A stretch of 64,000 bases of DNA from an uncultured Faecalibacterium sp. (GTDB lineage: Bacteria > Bacillota > Clostridia > Oscillospirales > Ruminococcaceae). Where the stretch lies: assembly GCA_900540455.1 (NCBI GenBank), contig UQGD01000008.1, positions 6,201-70,200 on the forward strand, given 5' to 3'. Both the position numbers and the translations under genes were made by a program. Position 1 is the stretch's first letter. Each line of letters opens with the position of its first letter. The notes under the pieces were generated by a model, which was not told where the DNA came from, ran no database searches, and worked only from the letters and a program-made list of their open reading frames with translations. Of the stretch, positions 49,879 to 59,300 are shown piece by piece.

Positions 49879-51570
49879 TTATACCTGGTTCTGCTGGATC
49901 CACTGGCTCACCTGCTGGGCAATGGCCTGAACGCTGCCCTCCTCAAAGGGCACGCGGAGACCAGCGGTCTGGCACAGCTCGGTGTAGCTGGCGCAGCCTG
50001 CCCGGCGCACCAGGCGCAGATAGCGCTGCCATGCGTCGGCGTGGTCCTGGTTGTTCAGCAGGAAGAACTGCAGTGCCGCCATGGTGGACAGGCAGTAGTC
50101 GATATAATAGAAGGGGCACTCATAAATGTGCAGCTGCCGCTGCCAGCCCGCACCGCGGCCGTAAAAGGGCAGACCGTCGAAGTCGATCCAGGGGCGGTAC
50201 TTGTGCTCCAGCTCCAGCCACTTTTCGTTGCGCTGGTCGGGGGTCAGATCCGGGTTCTGGTACATGATGTGCTGGAACTCGTCCACTGCACAGCCATAGG
50301 CCAGGAACAGCAGGCTGTCCTCGGTATGCTGCAGCTCATATTTGGCGGTGTCCTTGCCAAACAGCAGCTCATGCCAGGGGGCGGTGAGGAACTCCATAGC
50401 CATGGAGTGGATCTCGGCGCTCTCCATGCCGGGACATTCCAGGTCGGCGGGGATCTTGGGGTCACGCTCGGCCACATAACCTTCAAAGGCGTGGCCGCAC
50501 TCGTGGGTCAGCACATCCACGTCAGCGGCGGTATCGTTCCAGTTGGCAAAGATAAAGGGTGCCTTGTAGACAGGCAGGCTGGTCATATAGCCGCCGGACA
50601 TCTTGCCGGGGCGGCTCTCGACGTCAAACAGGTCGTTGTCCTGCATAAAGTCGATGAACTCTGCCGTCTCACTGCTCAGCTCGTGGTACATTTTGCGGGC
50701 AGCGTCCATGCGGGCCTGGTAGCCGGGGATGGGGTTAGGGTTGCCATCCTTAAAATAAATGGGCAGGTCTGCAAAGGTGGGGTGCTGGATGCCGGTGCGG
50801 CGGCTCTTCAGCTCAATCACCTTTTGCAGCTCCGGCACCACATCCCGTGCCACCTGGTCACGGAAGCGGCGGATCTCCTCCGGGCCGTAGCCGATGCGGT
50901 TCATCCGCACATAGGACAGCTCGCTGTAATCCTTGTACCCCAGCACCTGTGCCTGGGCGTTCAGGTTTTTGACGATCTTGGTATACAGCTCGTCCAGCTC
51001 CTGCCGGTGGGCGTCAAAGTAGCCAGCTTCGGCCTCGTAGGCGCTGCGGCGCACCTTGGCATCCAGGCTCTCCTTATAGGGACCCAGCTGCGGGATGGTC
51101 AGCTGCTTGCCGTCCAGCTCTACCATAGCGCCGCCGTAGATGCGCTGGTATTCGCTGACCAGGGTGTTGTACTGCTTCTGCAGCTCCAGGGTGCGGTCGT
51201 CCATGCTCAGCACGGCATTGCGCATACCGGCCACGCAAGTGGAGCCAAAGGCCTGGGTCAAAGCATCGCAGTGGGGGTTGGCCAAAAAGGCGCGGCTGAT
51301 CTCGGTATGGGCATTTTCCACAGCAGGGCCGTTGGCATCAAAAAAGTCCTGCTCGGCGTGCCAGTAGTCATCCCGGGTGTCGCAGGTATAATGGATGTTC
51401 ACCAGGTTGGCGGCGGTGGTATAATCCGCAAAAGCTGCGCTCTGCTCATAATACAGGGCAACCAGCTCTTCCCCGCTGGAAGCGGCAGCGGCCTTCTGGG
51501 CCAGCTGGGCGCATTGGGCCAGCAGAGCGTCGATATCGGGGCGGGTATAATGCATCTCGCTGAATTTCAT
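49879..51570 (-). CDS. M3-family oligoendopeptidase (PepF-like)
   Basis: A 563-residue zinc metallopeptidase, cytoplasmic by lack of a leader. The zinc site is HECGH in VLTHECGHAFEGYVAERD with the third ligand region ESAEIHSMAMEFLT about 30 residues on. Such enzymes cut short peptides. The ATG at 51570 is preceded by AAAGGACG; an 11-residue upstream extension is rejected. It appears to be a single-gene unit, ending just before the terminator it shares with mscL. Confidence 0.9.
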   Translation of the reverse strand: MKFSEMHYTRPDIDALLAQCAQLAQKAAAASSGEELVALYYEQSAAFADYTTAANLVNIHYTCDTRDDYWHAEQDFFDANGPAVENAHTEISRAFLANPHCDALTQAFGSTCVAGMRNAVLSMDDRTLELQKQYNTLVSEYQRIYGGAMVELDGKQLTIPQLGPYKESLDAKVRRSAYEAEAGYFDAHRQELDELYTKIVKNLNAQAQVLGYKDYSELSYVRMNRIGYGPEEIRRFRDQVARDVVPELQKVIELKSRRTGIQHPTFADLPIYFKDGNPNPIPGYQARMDAARKMYHELSSETAEFIDFMQDNDLFDVESRPGKMSGGYMTSLPVYKAPFIFANWNDTAADVDVLTHECGHAFEGYVAERDPKIPADLECPGMESAEIHSMAMEFLTAPWHELLFGKDTAKYELQHTEDSLLFLAYGCAVDEFQHIMYQNPDLTPDQRNEKWLELEHKYRPWIDFDGLPFYGRGAGWQRQLHIYECPFYYIDYCLSTMAALQFFLLNNQDHADAWQRYLRLVRRAGCASYTELCQTAGLRVPFEEGSVQAIAQQVSQWIQQNQV

Positions 51571-51725
51571 ACAAAACGTCCTTTCCGGGAGATACGCTCC
51601 CAAGGGTTTTTCTTCATCTTACCACGTTTGCCCGCAAAAGAAAAGTACCATGTAAAGACACAGTCTTTCCCCACCGGTAAAAAAAATGCGCCCCAGTCCG
51701 CAGACGGGGCGCAGCGTTCATTTTT

Positions 51726-52613
51726 TTACGCAAAGAGAGCGACAGCTACCTGGATGCCCACACCCAGAGCCGCACCGGACAGCCACAGCAGGCCGGAGAT
51801 GAACAGGTTCTGCTTCCAGGAGGGGTTGGCACGCCACAGCACGGCCAGGCCCACACCGGCGCCGGTGCAAAGGCCGGCTGCCAGGCTGGAAAAACGCAGT
51901 GCGCCCTCCACATACAGCTGGGTCAGCAGCACGCTGGCGGCACAGTTGGGGATCAGGCCCACAGCGGCGGCTACCACCGGCTGGAAGAAGCCCATCCGGC
52001 CCAGCACATCGGCAAATACGTCCTCGCCAACGCTTTCCACCACCAGCCCGCACAGCAGGCTGAAGGCAAAGATGAACACAAAGATCTCCAGGGTGTGGCG
52101 GGCGGCAGCCTTCCACAGCGGCGGGGGATTGCCCTGGGCGTCGGCGTGGTCTTCGTGGCAGTCCACCTCATCGGCCCGGCCGGTGTACCCGCCCCGCAGA
52201 GAGCGGGGCAGCAGCCCCCGCAGCACAAAATCCAGGATGAAGCCGATGGCCACAGCATACACCACCTTGAGCGCGATCAGGATGGCCAGCTTGTCCCAGT
52301 AGGCAGGCATGGAAGCCAGCAGGGGGATCGCCTCGTCGCTGGTGGCCAGGTATACCGCCATCAGGGTGCCCAGGGTGATGACCCGGGAGGAGTAGAAGTT
52401 GGAGGCCACCGCAGAAAAACCGCACTGGGGCACGCAGCCCAGCAGTGCACCGGGAATGGCGCCCCACCGTCCGCCGCCGGCCAGCAGGCGCTCGATCCGC
52501 TCGCCGTGGCGTACTTCTACATATTCAATACAAAGGTAAGCGATGAACAGAAAAGGCAGCATCTTGACGCTGTCCACCAGCGCTTCGGTCAGTACCTCAA
52601 AAAACAGTTCCAT
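51726..52613 (-). CDS. Putative manganese/arsenic-type efflux permease (DUF2899-like)
   Basis: A 295-residue protein with about eight membrane helices in two halves. Each half carries a Cys motif: GCVPQCGFSAVA (Cys60, Cys64) and LIPNCAASVLLTQLY. The central cytoplasmic loop holds VDCHEDHADA, a metal-binding-looking patch. Relatives are annotated as putative manganese transporters or arsenic efflux permeases; the substrate is uncertain. The ATG at 52613 has GGAGG 10 bases upstream. A promoter with a striking palindrome lies in front. Confidence 0.72.
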   Translation of the reverse strand: MELFFEVLTEALVDSVKMLPFLFIAYLCIEYVEVRHGERIERLLAGGGRWGAIPGALLGCVPQCGFSAVASNFYSSRVITLGTLMAVYLATSDEAIPLLASMPAYWDKLAILIALKVVYAVAIGFILDFVLRGLLPRSLRGGYTGRADEVDCHEDHADAQGNPPPLWKAAARHTLEIFVFIFAFSLLCGLVVESVGEDVFADVLGRMGFFQPVVAAAVGLIPNCAASVLLTQLYVEGALRFSSLAAGLCTGAGVGLAVLWRANPSWKQNLFISGLLWLSGAALGVGIQVAVALFA

Positions 52614-52689
52614 ACGAAAGGTTCCTCCACCTATCCAGCCGGGCCTGCGCCAGGCAATTTGCAATCAGTTTGCGTTTTGTGCGGGATAG

Positions 52690-52718
52690 AGTATACACGA
52701 TTTTGGGCCAAAGTGCAA
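52690..52718 (-). promoter_or_regulatory. Promoter of the efflux permease gene
   Basis: On the minus strand TTGCAC (52713-52718), a 17-base spacer and TATACT (52690-52695). Confidence 0.8.
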
Positions 52719-52722
52719 GACT

Positions 52723-52745
52723 AAAATGCAAAAAGTTTGCATTTT
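52723..52745 (-). promoter_or_regulatory. Palindromic operator next to the -35 of the efflux gene
   Basis: AAAATGCAAA-AAG-TTTGCATTTT is a perfect 10-3-10 inverted repeat ending 4 bases from the -35, in the position of an activator or metal-regulator site. Confidence 0.7.
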
Positions 52746-52774
52746 CACAAAAAAGAATGTAGACAGGGCAGCTG

Positions 52775-52837
52775 CATCAAACTTTATAGCTAAAATTACT
52801 GAGATACATTGACATCTCAAGAATTTGATGTTTTAAT
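52775..52837 (+). promoter_or_regulatory. Promoter of the amidase gene with nested inverted repeats
   Basis: TTGACA (52809-52814), 17 bases and TTTAAT (52832-52837). CATCAAA (52775-52781) and TTTGATG (52824-52830) enclose the -35, and GAGAT/ATCTC (52801-52818) forms an inner dyad around it. Confidence 0.7.
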
Positions 52838-52903
52838 AGGCGGTGTTGTCTTTCTGCCCGAACACGCAAAAAAAATGGCTGGATCGAAAGGAGATCCGTT
52901 AGC

Positions 52904-54112
52904 ATGAACAAGACCAAATCAAAATTTTCTGTCAAAAAGCGGATGATGGGTCTGGCAGCAGGCGTGCTGGCTCTGCTGCTGGCCGCTTTTGGTGCGGTAT
53001 GGATGATCTGGGGGCCGGAGCTGCGCACTCTGGGCTCCTTCCGCAAAATCCTGGACCGGAACGACGCCCATCTGGATGGAGCGGTATACGAGATGACCGT
53101 TTCCGGAGACTATTATTTTAAGGACTTTCTGGCGCAGGGTGGTGTTTCCACCGATGCAGACCTGATTGCCTTCATCACCCAGAACCTGACCAAGGGTCTG
53201 GTAGATCTGGAGTTCACGCCCCCGGATGTGGCCTGCGCCTCCTTTACTGCGCAGCTGGAAAACGGACACCAGGTGTTTGCCCGCAACTACGATTACGCCA
53301 AGACCAACACCTGCATCGTCTATACGGACCCCGGTCAGGGCCGCCATGCCTCGGTATCTACGGTGGACCTGCAGTTCCTGGGGCTGGATGTGGATCAGGA
53401 TGTGACCGGCCTGATGGACAAGATCACCTGTCTGGCGGCTCCCTACATCCCCTTTGACGGCATGAATGAGGCCGGCGTGAGCTGCGGCATCTATATGACC
53501 TATCAGGGGCCGGATGCCAGCGTGGCTACGGCACAGGATACGGAAAAGCCGGATATCACCTCTACCACACTGCTGCGGCTGATCCTGGATTATGCGGATA
53601 CTGTGGAGGAAGCGGTGGAGCTGGCGGAAGCCTACGACCTGCATGACTCTGCTACAAGCTCCTATCATTATATGGTGGCGGATGCTTCTGGCCGCAGCGC
53701 CATTCTGGAATGGGTGGCAGGGACCGATGCCACCGATACCGACGGCTCGGCCCGTCAGCTGCGGGTGACCTACAACGATCAGGATGCGCTGGCTCTCTCT
53801 CCCGAGTGGCAGGTGGTCACCAACTTTGTGGTGGCGCCGGAGTACTATGAGAACGAGGCTGACCGCAAGGGCGTGGACCGTTACCAGCATCTGCAACAGC
53901 AGCTGGATCAGGCAGACGGTCTTCTGCCGGATGCGGACGCTGCCCTGGACCTGCTGGCGCAGGTGGGCCGCCGCAGCTGGAAAAACGACGACGGCAACGG
54001 CTGCACCGTCCACAGCGTGGTGTATGACCTGACCGATAAAACCGCTCTGTGGGTGCCCAACGAGCACTTCGGCGAGGCGGATCGCATCCAGCATCTTACC
54101 TTGGCAAAATAA
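52904..54112 (+). CDS. Membrane-tethered linear-amide C-N hydrolase (Ntn fold, choloylglycine hydrolase-like)
   Basis: A 402-residue protein with an uncleaved N-terminal membrane helix (residues ~14-36), so the enzyme domain should lie outside the cell. The catalytic region is CASFTAQLENGHQVFARNYDY with Cys111 and Arg127-Asn128-Tyr129-Asp130, the pattern of the penicillin acylase/choloylglycine hydrolase/C45 superfamily. Later FDGMNEAGVSCGIYM and NDDGNGCTVHSVVYD also fit. The natural amide (bile-salt conjugate, acyl-amino acid, lactone or other) cannot be told. AAAGGAG precedes the ATG. It is monocistronic with an inverted-repeat-rich promoter. Confidence 0.78.
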   Translation: MNKTKSKFSVKKRMMGLAAGVLALLLAAFGAVWMIWGPELRTLGSFRKILDRNDAHLDGAVYEMTVSGDYYFKDFLAQGGVSTDADLIAFITQNLTKGLVDLEFTPPDVACASFTAQLENGHQVFARNYDYAKTNTCIVYTDPGQGRHASVSTVDLQFLGLDVDQDVTGLMDKITCLAAPYIPFDGMNEAGVSCGIYMTYQGPDASVATAQDTEKPDITSTTLLRLILDYADTVEEAVELAEAYDLHDSATSSYHYMVADASGRSAILEWVAGTDATDTDGSARQLRVTYNDQDALALSPEWQVVTNFVVAPEYYENEADRKGVDRYQHLQQQLDQADGLLPDADAALDLLAQVGRRSWKNDDGNGCTVHSVVYDLTDKTALWVPNEHFGEADRIQHLTLAK

Positions 54113-54123
54113 AGGCATCATAA

Positions 54124-54184
54124 AACAGCACACCCCCGTCCGCTCTGGCCGCTGCACCAGAGTGGACGGGGGTGTCTGTTTTGG
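54124..54184. terminator. Terminator of the amidase gene
   Basis: AACAG-CACCCCCGTCC and GGACGGGGGTG-CTGTT arms with an inner CTCTGG/CCAGAG stem, followed by TTTT. Confidence 0.88.
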
Positions 54185-54227
54185 GGAATTGTCTATGAAA
54201 GCAAGGAAATGATAAAGAGAGGAGAGA

Positions 54228-55793
54228 TCAGCTCCGGTACTCGGCCGGCAGCTGGTCCATGGTCTGCCACTTGGCCATAGCATCTTCCAGCTTCATGCCT
54301 TGTGCTACAGCGTCCCGGCGGCAGGCGTTGACGGCCTGGATCTCTTTCATCTTCTCGCCAGTCAGGGTATAGCCCTTCATGGAGATCAGGGTAGCCGTCC
54401 AGGCTGCCATGGGAACCAGGCAGAACAGAGCGATGACCACGGTGTTCATGCCGGGCACATAGGGGTCATACTGGGTGGGCAGACCGGACAGGCCGATCAG
54501 GCTGACCGCAATGCCGACCACGGTAGCAGACAGGCTGGAGACCAGCTTGTCCACCAGGCTGAACAGGGTGCCCATGATGCCGGGGATGTACTGGCCGGAA
54601 CGGTAGGTCTCGTAGTCCGAGCAGTCGGCGACCATGGGGATGGGCATATCGGCGGTGGCATAGTAGGCGCCGTAGCCAATGCCGAAGAATACAATGAACA
54701 GGATGGTGTACAGGTTCAGAGACAGCCCGTTCTCGCCCAGGATGGACAGAGTAAAGGCATCGCTGCGGCCCCACAGCAGCAGCAGGACCAGCACGCCCAC
54801 ATAGCACACCAGTGCCACGGTGACGTACTTCATCAGGCTGGCCTTCTGGCCCTTTTTCTGGCTGGTACGCACGGTCAGCAGGAAGAAGGGAACACTGAAC
54901 ACATAGCCCAGGATCATCATGGGCAGATACAGTCCGTCGTAGTTGCCCATCATGCAGCCGTACAGCATGCATAGCACGGTGGTGTTGGTGGCAATGGACA
55001 GGGCCAGCTTGCAGCCGGCGCCGGCCACCATCAGCCGCTGCATGGGCTGGTTGTTCCGGACGATCTGCACATATTCCCGCAGCTTGAGCTTCTGCTGGGT
55101 GCTGCCGCTGATGCCAAAGTACTTGGGCTGATCTTTTTCCCAAATGCCGATCACGGCCAGAACCGTCAGGGCAATGGAAATCAGGATGCCGATGGGGGCC
55201 AGCAGACGGTAGAAACCAGCGTCAGAGTAGCCGCCCGGGAAGCGCTTTGCCAGGATGGGGGCAAAGAACTGCATCAGACCCATACCCATCAGGCTGCCCA
55301 CCGTGTTGAAGATGGTGAACAGCGGACGCTGCGAGGGGTCGTTGGTCAGTACGGTCTGACCAGAGCGGGTGCAGCTGGTCTGGAAGGTATAGCCGATGAC
55401 CCACACGGCGTACAGAAGTACGAAAGCAGCGTAACGCAGGCCCATCATATGGGCGGGGATCAGGGGAGTGGCGGCGTACAGCAGAAGGATGCTGACAGCC
55501 ATGATCAGGTTGCCGAGGACCATGAACGGCCGGAACTTACCAAAACGGCCGTTGGTGCGGTCCATCAGAGCGCCGATAATGGGGTCGGTAATGGCGTCGA
55601 ACAGACGCATGCCGGTGACCATGACCGAGGCAAACAGCAGACCCAGCGCCAGCACGTTGCTGCCAAAGGTAGCAATGTAGGAAAGTACCAGCACATAGTA
55701 TACGTTGGTAGCGCCGTTATTCAGAGGGAACAGCACCAGCTGGTAGGTTTTGGCGCGATTGATCCCAGGCGCTTTTGTGGTTTGTTCGCCCAT
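54228..55793 (-). CDS. GPH-family sugar symporter (MelB-like)
   Basis: A 521-residue cation:sugar symporter with twelve membrane helices. Family marks are RLFDAITDPIIGALMDRTNGRFGKFRPFMV in the first half and YGAYYATADMPIPMVADCSDYETYRSGQYIPGI in the second. The family carries beta-glycosides, galactosides or hexuronides with Na+ or H+. The ATG at 55793 has AAAGGAG 9 bases upstream; a 69-residue longer frame crosses a terminator hairpin. Downstream of a GH3 enzyme gene, it likely imports that enzyme's products. Confidence 0.9.
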   Translation of the reverse strand: MGEQTTKAPGINRAKTYQLVLFPLNNGATNVYYVLVLSYIATFGSNVLALGLLFASVMVTGMRLFDAITDPIIGALMDRTNGRFGKFRPFMVLGNLIMAVSILLLYAATPLIPAHMMGLRYAAFVLLYAVWVIGYTFQTSCTRSGQTVLTNDPSQRPLFTIFNTVGSLMGMGLMQFFAPILAKRFPGGYSDAGFYRLLAPIGILISIALTVLAVIGIWEKDQPKYFGISGSTQQKLKLREYVQIVRNNQPMQRLMVAGAGCKLALSIATNTTVLCMLYGCMMGNYDGLYLPMMILGYVFSVPFFLLTVRTSQKKGQKASLMKYVTVALVCYVGVLVLLLLWGRSDAFTLSILGENGLSLNLYTILFIVFFGIGYGAYYATADMPIPMVADCSDYETYRSGQYIPGIMGTLFSLVDKLVSSLSATVVGIAVSLIGLSGLPTQYDPYVPGMNTVVIALFCLVPMAAWTATLISMKGYTLTGEKMKEIQAVNACRRDAVAQGMKLEDAMAKWQTMDQLPAEYRS

Positions 55794-55821
55794 TTGGATG
55801 AACTCCTTTCGGAAAAAAAGA

Positions 55822-55860
55822 AAAGGGCCTGCCCATTTCATAAGGCAGGCCCCCTTTTTG
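55822..55860. terminator. Hairpin between the small membrane protein and the symporter
   Basis: AAAGGGCCTGCC (plus strand) pairs with GGCAGGCCCCCTTT, with T-runs on both strands. On the minus strand it would reduce read-through from the GH3 unit into the symporter gene. Confidence 0.75.
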
Positions 55861-55884
55861 ATTGTTAGGTTGTGGCTTGCTGGA

Positions 55885-56322
55885 TCAATCCGCCTGCTTG
55901 ACGGAGCGGAAGAAACCGCCCACCACCAGGAGGATGCTGGCGACCAGCAGGCAGACAACGGTTGCCACAACAATGTAGAACACACGCCAGCCCTGCGCAT
56001 TGCCGGAGTTGAAGGAGAACAGACCGGCGATCATCATGATACGCTGCAGGATGCACTGGCCATACACATAGCTGTACAGTGCAATGCCGCCCAGAGAGCA
56101 GACCATGAGGACGGGGCTGTTTTCGCCCAGACGAGAGGGCAGCAGCACGGCACCGGCCACCAGGACCAGGCTTGCCACGCCAGCTGCAATAACCAGCGGC
56201 AGGTTGGTGAGAGCATTCTCAACGGTCATCATGCTGCTGTAGATGGCCAGCACAACGCCCACGATGCCCAGGATCAGGGCGCTGAGATTGAGGTAGAAAG
56301 CAGTGCCTTTTTTGTTCTTCAT
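55885..56322 (-). CDS. Small four-helix membrane protein, unknown function
   Basis: A 145-residue integral membrane protein, not assigned to a family. Four hydrophobic helices are visible (for example YLNLSALILGIVGVVLAIYSS and IVVATVVCLLVASILLVVGG); charged residues are few. The ATG at 56322 is chosen because AAGGAGG stands before it, inside the end of the GH3 gene, leaving a one-base gap between the genes. This tight coupling suggests it works with the membrane-anchored GH3 enzyme. Confidence 0.72.
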   Translation of the reverse strand: MKNKKGTAFYLNLSALILGIVGVVLAIYSSMMTVENALTNLPLVIAAGVASLVLVAGAVLLPSRLGENSPVLMVCSLGGIALYSYVYGQCILQRIMMIAGLFSFNSGNAQGWRVFYIVVATVVCLLVASILLVVGGFFRSVKQAD

Positions 56323-56323
56323 C

Positions 56324-59300
56324 TTATTCTTCCTCCTTCTTGCGCTTGCCGGACAGGACATACATCGCAGCAGACAGCACCAGAACCACGCCAGACACAC
56401 CGATGCCAGCATAGTAGGTAGCACGCCACCAGGTCATCTGGTCCTGGATGTGGGTAGTAGCGTTGTAGCGGTTCATCAGGTGGCTCTCGGTCCATGCATA
56501 GATGTTCTTGTGCACGGCCTCCTTCAGCTTGCGCTGCAGGTTAGCATCGCCGTCGATGAAGTGAGCGTCCAGCACCTTGCCTTCGATCAGGTTCTGGAAC
56601 AGGAAAGAGCTGCTCAGGGTGGTGACGCCGTAGAAGCCGGACTCGCCACGGGTATCGAAGCAGGTGGTACCAGAGTTCAGAACAGCGCTCCACAGGTCAA
56701 CGTCATCGTAAATATCGGTGACAGCGTAGCCGATGAAGCCCCACTCGTTGGCCAGGATCTCGGTCATCAGGCCCTCGCTGGTGGTGCACTCAACAGAACC
56801 GATCTTGGAGAAAGAGGTCATCAGGCCGCGCATACCGGCGTTGTACTCGGGGGTATCGTACTTGGTAGCCTCGAATGCATACTGGTAAGCACGCAGCTCC
56901 AGCTCACGAGCACGCTGCTCGGTCATGTAGGGAGAAATGCCGCCGCGCTCGGTCTCCTGGTCGTTGAAAGCGAAGTGCTTGGGAGCAGCCACCAGGCCGT
57001 AATTCAGTGCGCCGATGGAGAATTCCATAGCTGCAACACCGGACAGGATGGGGTCCTCAGAGTAGTATTCGCCGTTACGGCCGTTGTAAGCATGACGATG
57101 GGTGTTCAGGCCGGGGCCCCACAGGATGTTGATACCGGTGAACAGGGACTCGATGCCGGTGAACTCGCCCAGCTCACGCATCAGAGCGGGGTTGAAGGTG
57201 GAAGCGCCGATGGGAGCATTGGCGAACACCTGGGGATGCCAGTTGCCGTTGGGATCGGTTGCGGGGATAGCCCAAGGAGCGTTGGGGTCCTTAGAAGCGT
57301 TCAGGTTGACAGCCACGCCGTTGCCAGCGTTCTCGGTCATGTAGGTCTCGACAGTGCCGATGGACTCAGCGCCGGGGATGGTGGGGCCACCGAAGCTGAA
57401 GATGTACATAGCCTCTTCCAGGGTCAGCTGATCCAGCAGCTTGTCCCACTTGGGATCGTCGTAGGGGACACCGAACATCTCGTAGAACTGGATGCCGTTG
57501 TCCTGACCCCACAGGATGTCAGAGGTGTCGTCGTCGGTCTTGAGGGTGTAGGTCTCACCATTCAGGTTCTTGATGAGCTGCTCGTTGGTGAGGGTCATGT
57601 CGCCGTAGTGCTTGGGGAAGGTGCCTGCCCAGTCGGTACGGGTCAGGTAGGTGACCTCGCCGGGCTGGTAGTAGTTCCAGTCAGCGTAGGGCAGCTGGTT
57701 GGAGATCTTGTAGCCGGTCTTGGAGACAGAGAACAGAGTCTTGGAGATGAAGTCCTCGGTGATCTCCTTCACAAAGACCTTGGAAGCGTCGCCGGTGCCG
57801 ACCATCTTCTCGGCATCCATGCCCTGGGCGACCATGATGTTGTTCAGAGCATCGTGTGCGCCGTTGCCCACAGCAAAGTAGTAGCTGCCGGGATCCATGA
57901 TGTATGCGCCAGTGGTGCCGTCAGCGTTCTCGTAGGACTCATCGTAGCTGGCGATGTACTGCAGATCGACCTTGACGGGCACGATCTCGGACTCGCCGGG
58001 AGCCAGCAGGCTGGACTTGTCAAAGTTGAGCAGCTGAACAGCAACCTTTTCCACGCCGCCGGCAATGTAGGGAGCCTGGCCGTAGATCTGCACAGGGGTC
58101 TTGCCGGGGACCTTGCCGGTGTTGGTCACCTTGACGTTGAAGGTGGCGTAGGCATTGGGTGCGCCGGTCTCGGGATCGACGGTGACATCAAAAGTGGGCT
58201 GGCCCTGCATCTCCAGATCAAAGTCGGTGTAGGACAGGCCGTAGCCGAAGCCGTAGGTGACCTCGTTGTCGTAGTTCCACTCGGTGGTGGAGCCGTAAGC
58301 GCCCACAGGGCTGGTAGCGTTGCCGGTGCCTGCTACAGAGTCGTAGTAGCGGGTCTCGTAGTAACGGTAACCTGCGTACAGACCCTCAGCCTCGATGGCA
58401 TATGCGCCGGGGTTGAAGCCCAGGACGCCGCCCTTACGGGTGATGACATCGGCGGTGTTGGAGTAGTACATCTGGCCCATGTTCTGCATAGCAGGAGCAG
58501 ACATGTTGTAAGCGGTGAAGATGTCGAACAGACCGCCGGAGGGGCTGACGCGGCCGCAGAGGATGTCAGCCACGCCCAGCATGCCGTAGCAGCCAGGAGC
58601 ACCGATCCACATGATGGCGTCAACATCGGGGTCGTCCTTCAGGGAGCCGATCTCGACCGAGGTGGAGCTGGAGATCAGCACGATGACCTTATCGCTGGCC
58701 TTCTTTGCCATTTCGATAGCGTCACGCTCGTTCTGGGTCAGGGACAGCGGCTCGTCATGCTCAAAGCCAAGGCCCTCTGCAATGCCGCCGGGCAGGTAGT
58801 CGTGAGACTCGCAGCTGGGGCGGGCAATGACCACGATGGCGGCATCGCCATACTGGGCAAAGCTGTCCTGGTAGCTGCCGTTCACCGCAGCGATCTCCTC
58901 CACAGAAGGCTCGCCGGGGTTGTAAACTTCCATAGCGCCCTCGTTTTCGGCGTGGGGGTAGGTCTTGCCCAGGGTCTCGTAGATCTCGATCATGGTGGGG
59001 TTCAGGTTGAAGCCTGCGCCCTCGAAGTCAAACTCATCGCCCTTCCACTCGCTGATGGTGGGCTTGATCTGCACGTCCTCGCCGTAGCTGCCGCTGCCCA
59101 GGGTGGACACGATGGTGTGGGCGAAGTCGGTACGGTTCTGGCTCAGAGCCTGCTCCAGGCTGACGTAAACGCCCTTGGCGCCAACGCCAAAGTTAGAGCC
59201 CAGCAGGTTCTTGTGAGAACGGATGCCCAGCAGGGTCACGTTGGAGCCGCTGGCCAGGGGCAGGGCGCCGTTGTTCTTCAGCAGGACGCTGCCTTCCGCC

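Noticed and set aside
50041..52302. 753-residue plus-strand frame opposite the peptidase and efflux genes
   Set aside because: Crosses two certain minus-strand genes and their spacer; no motif.
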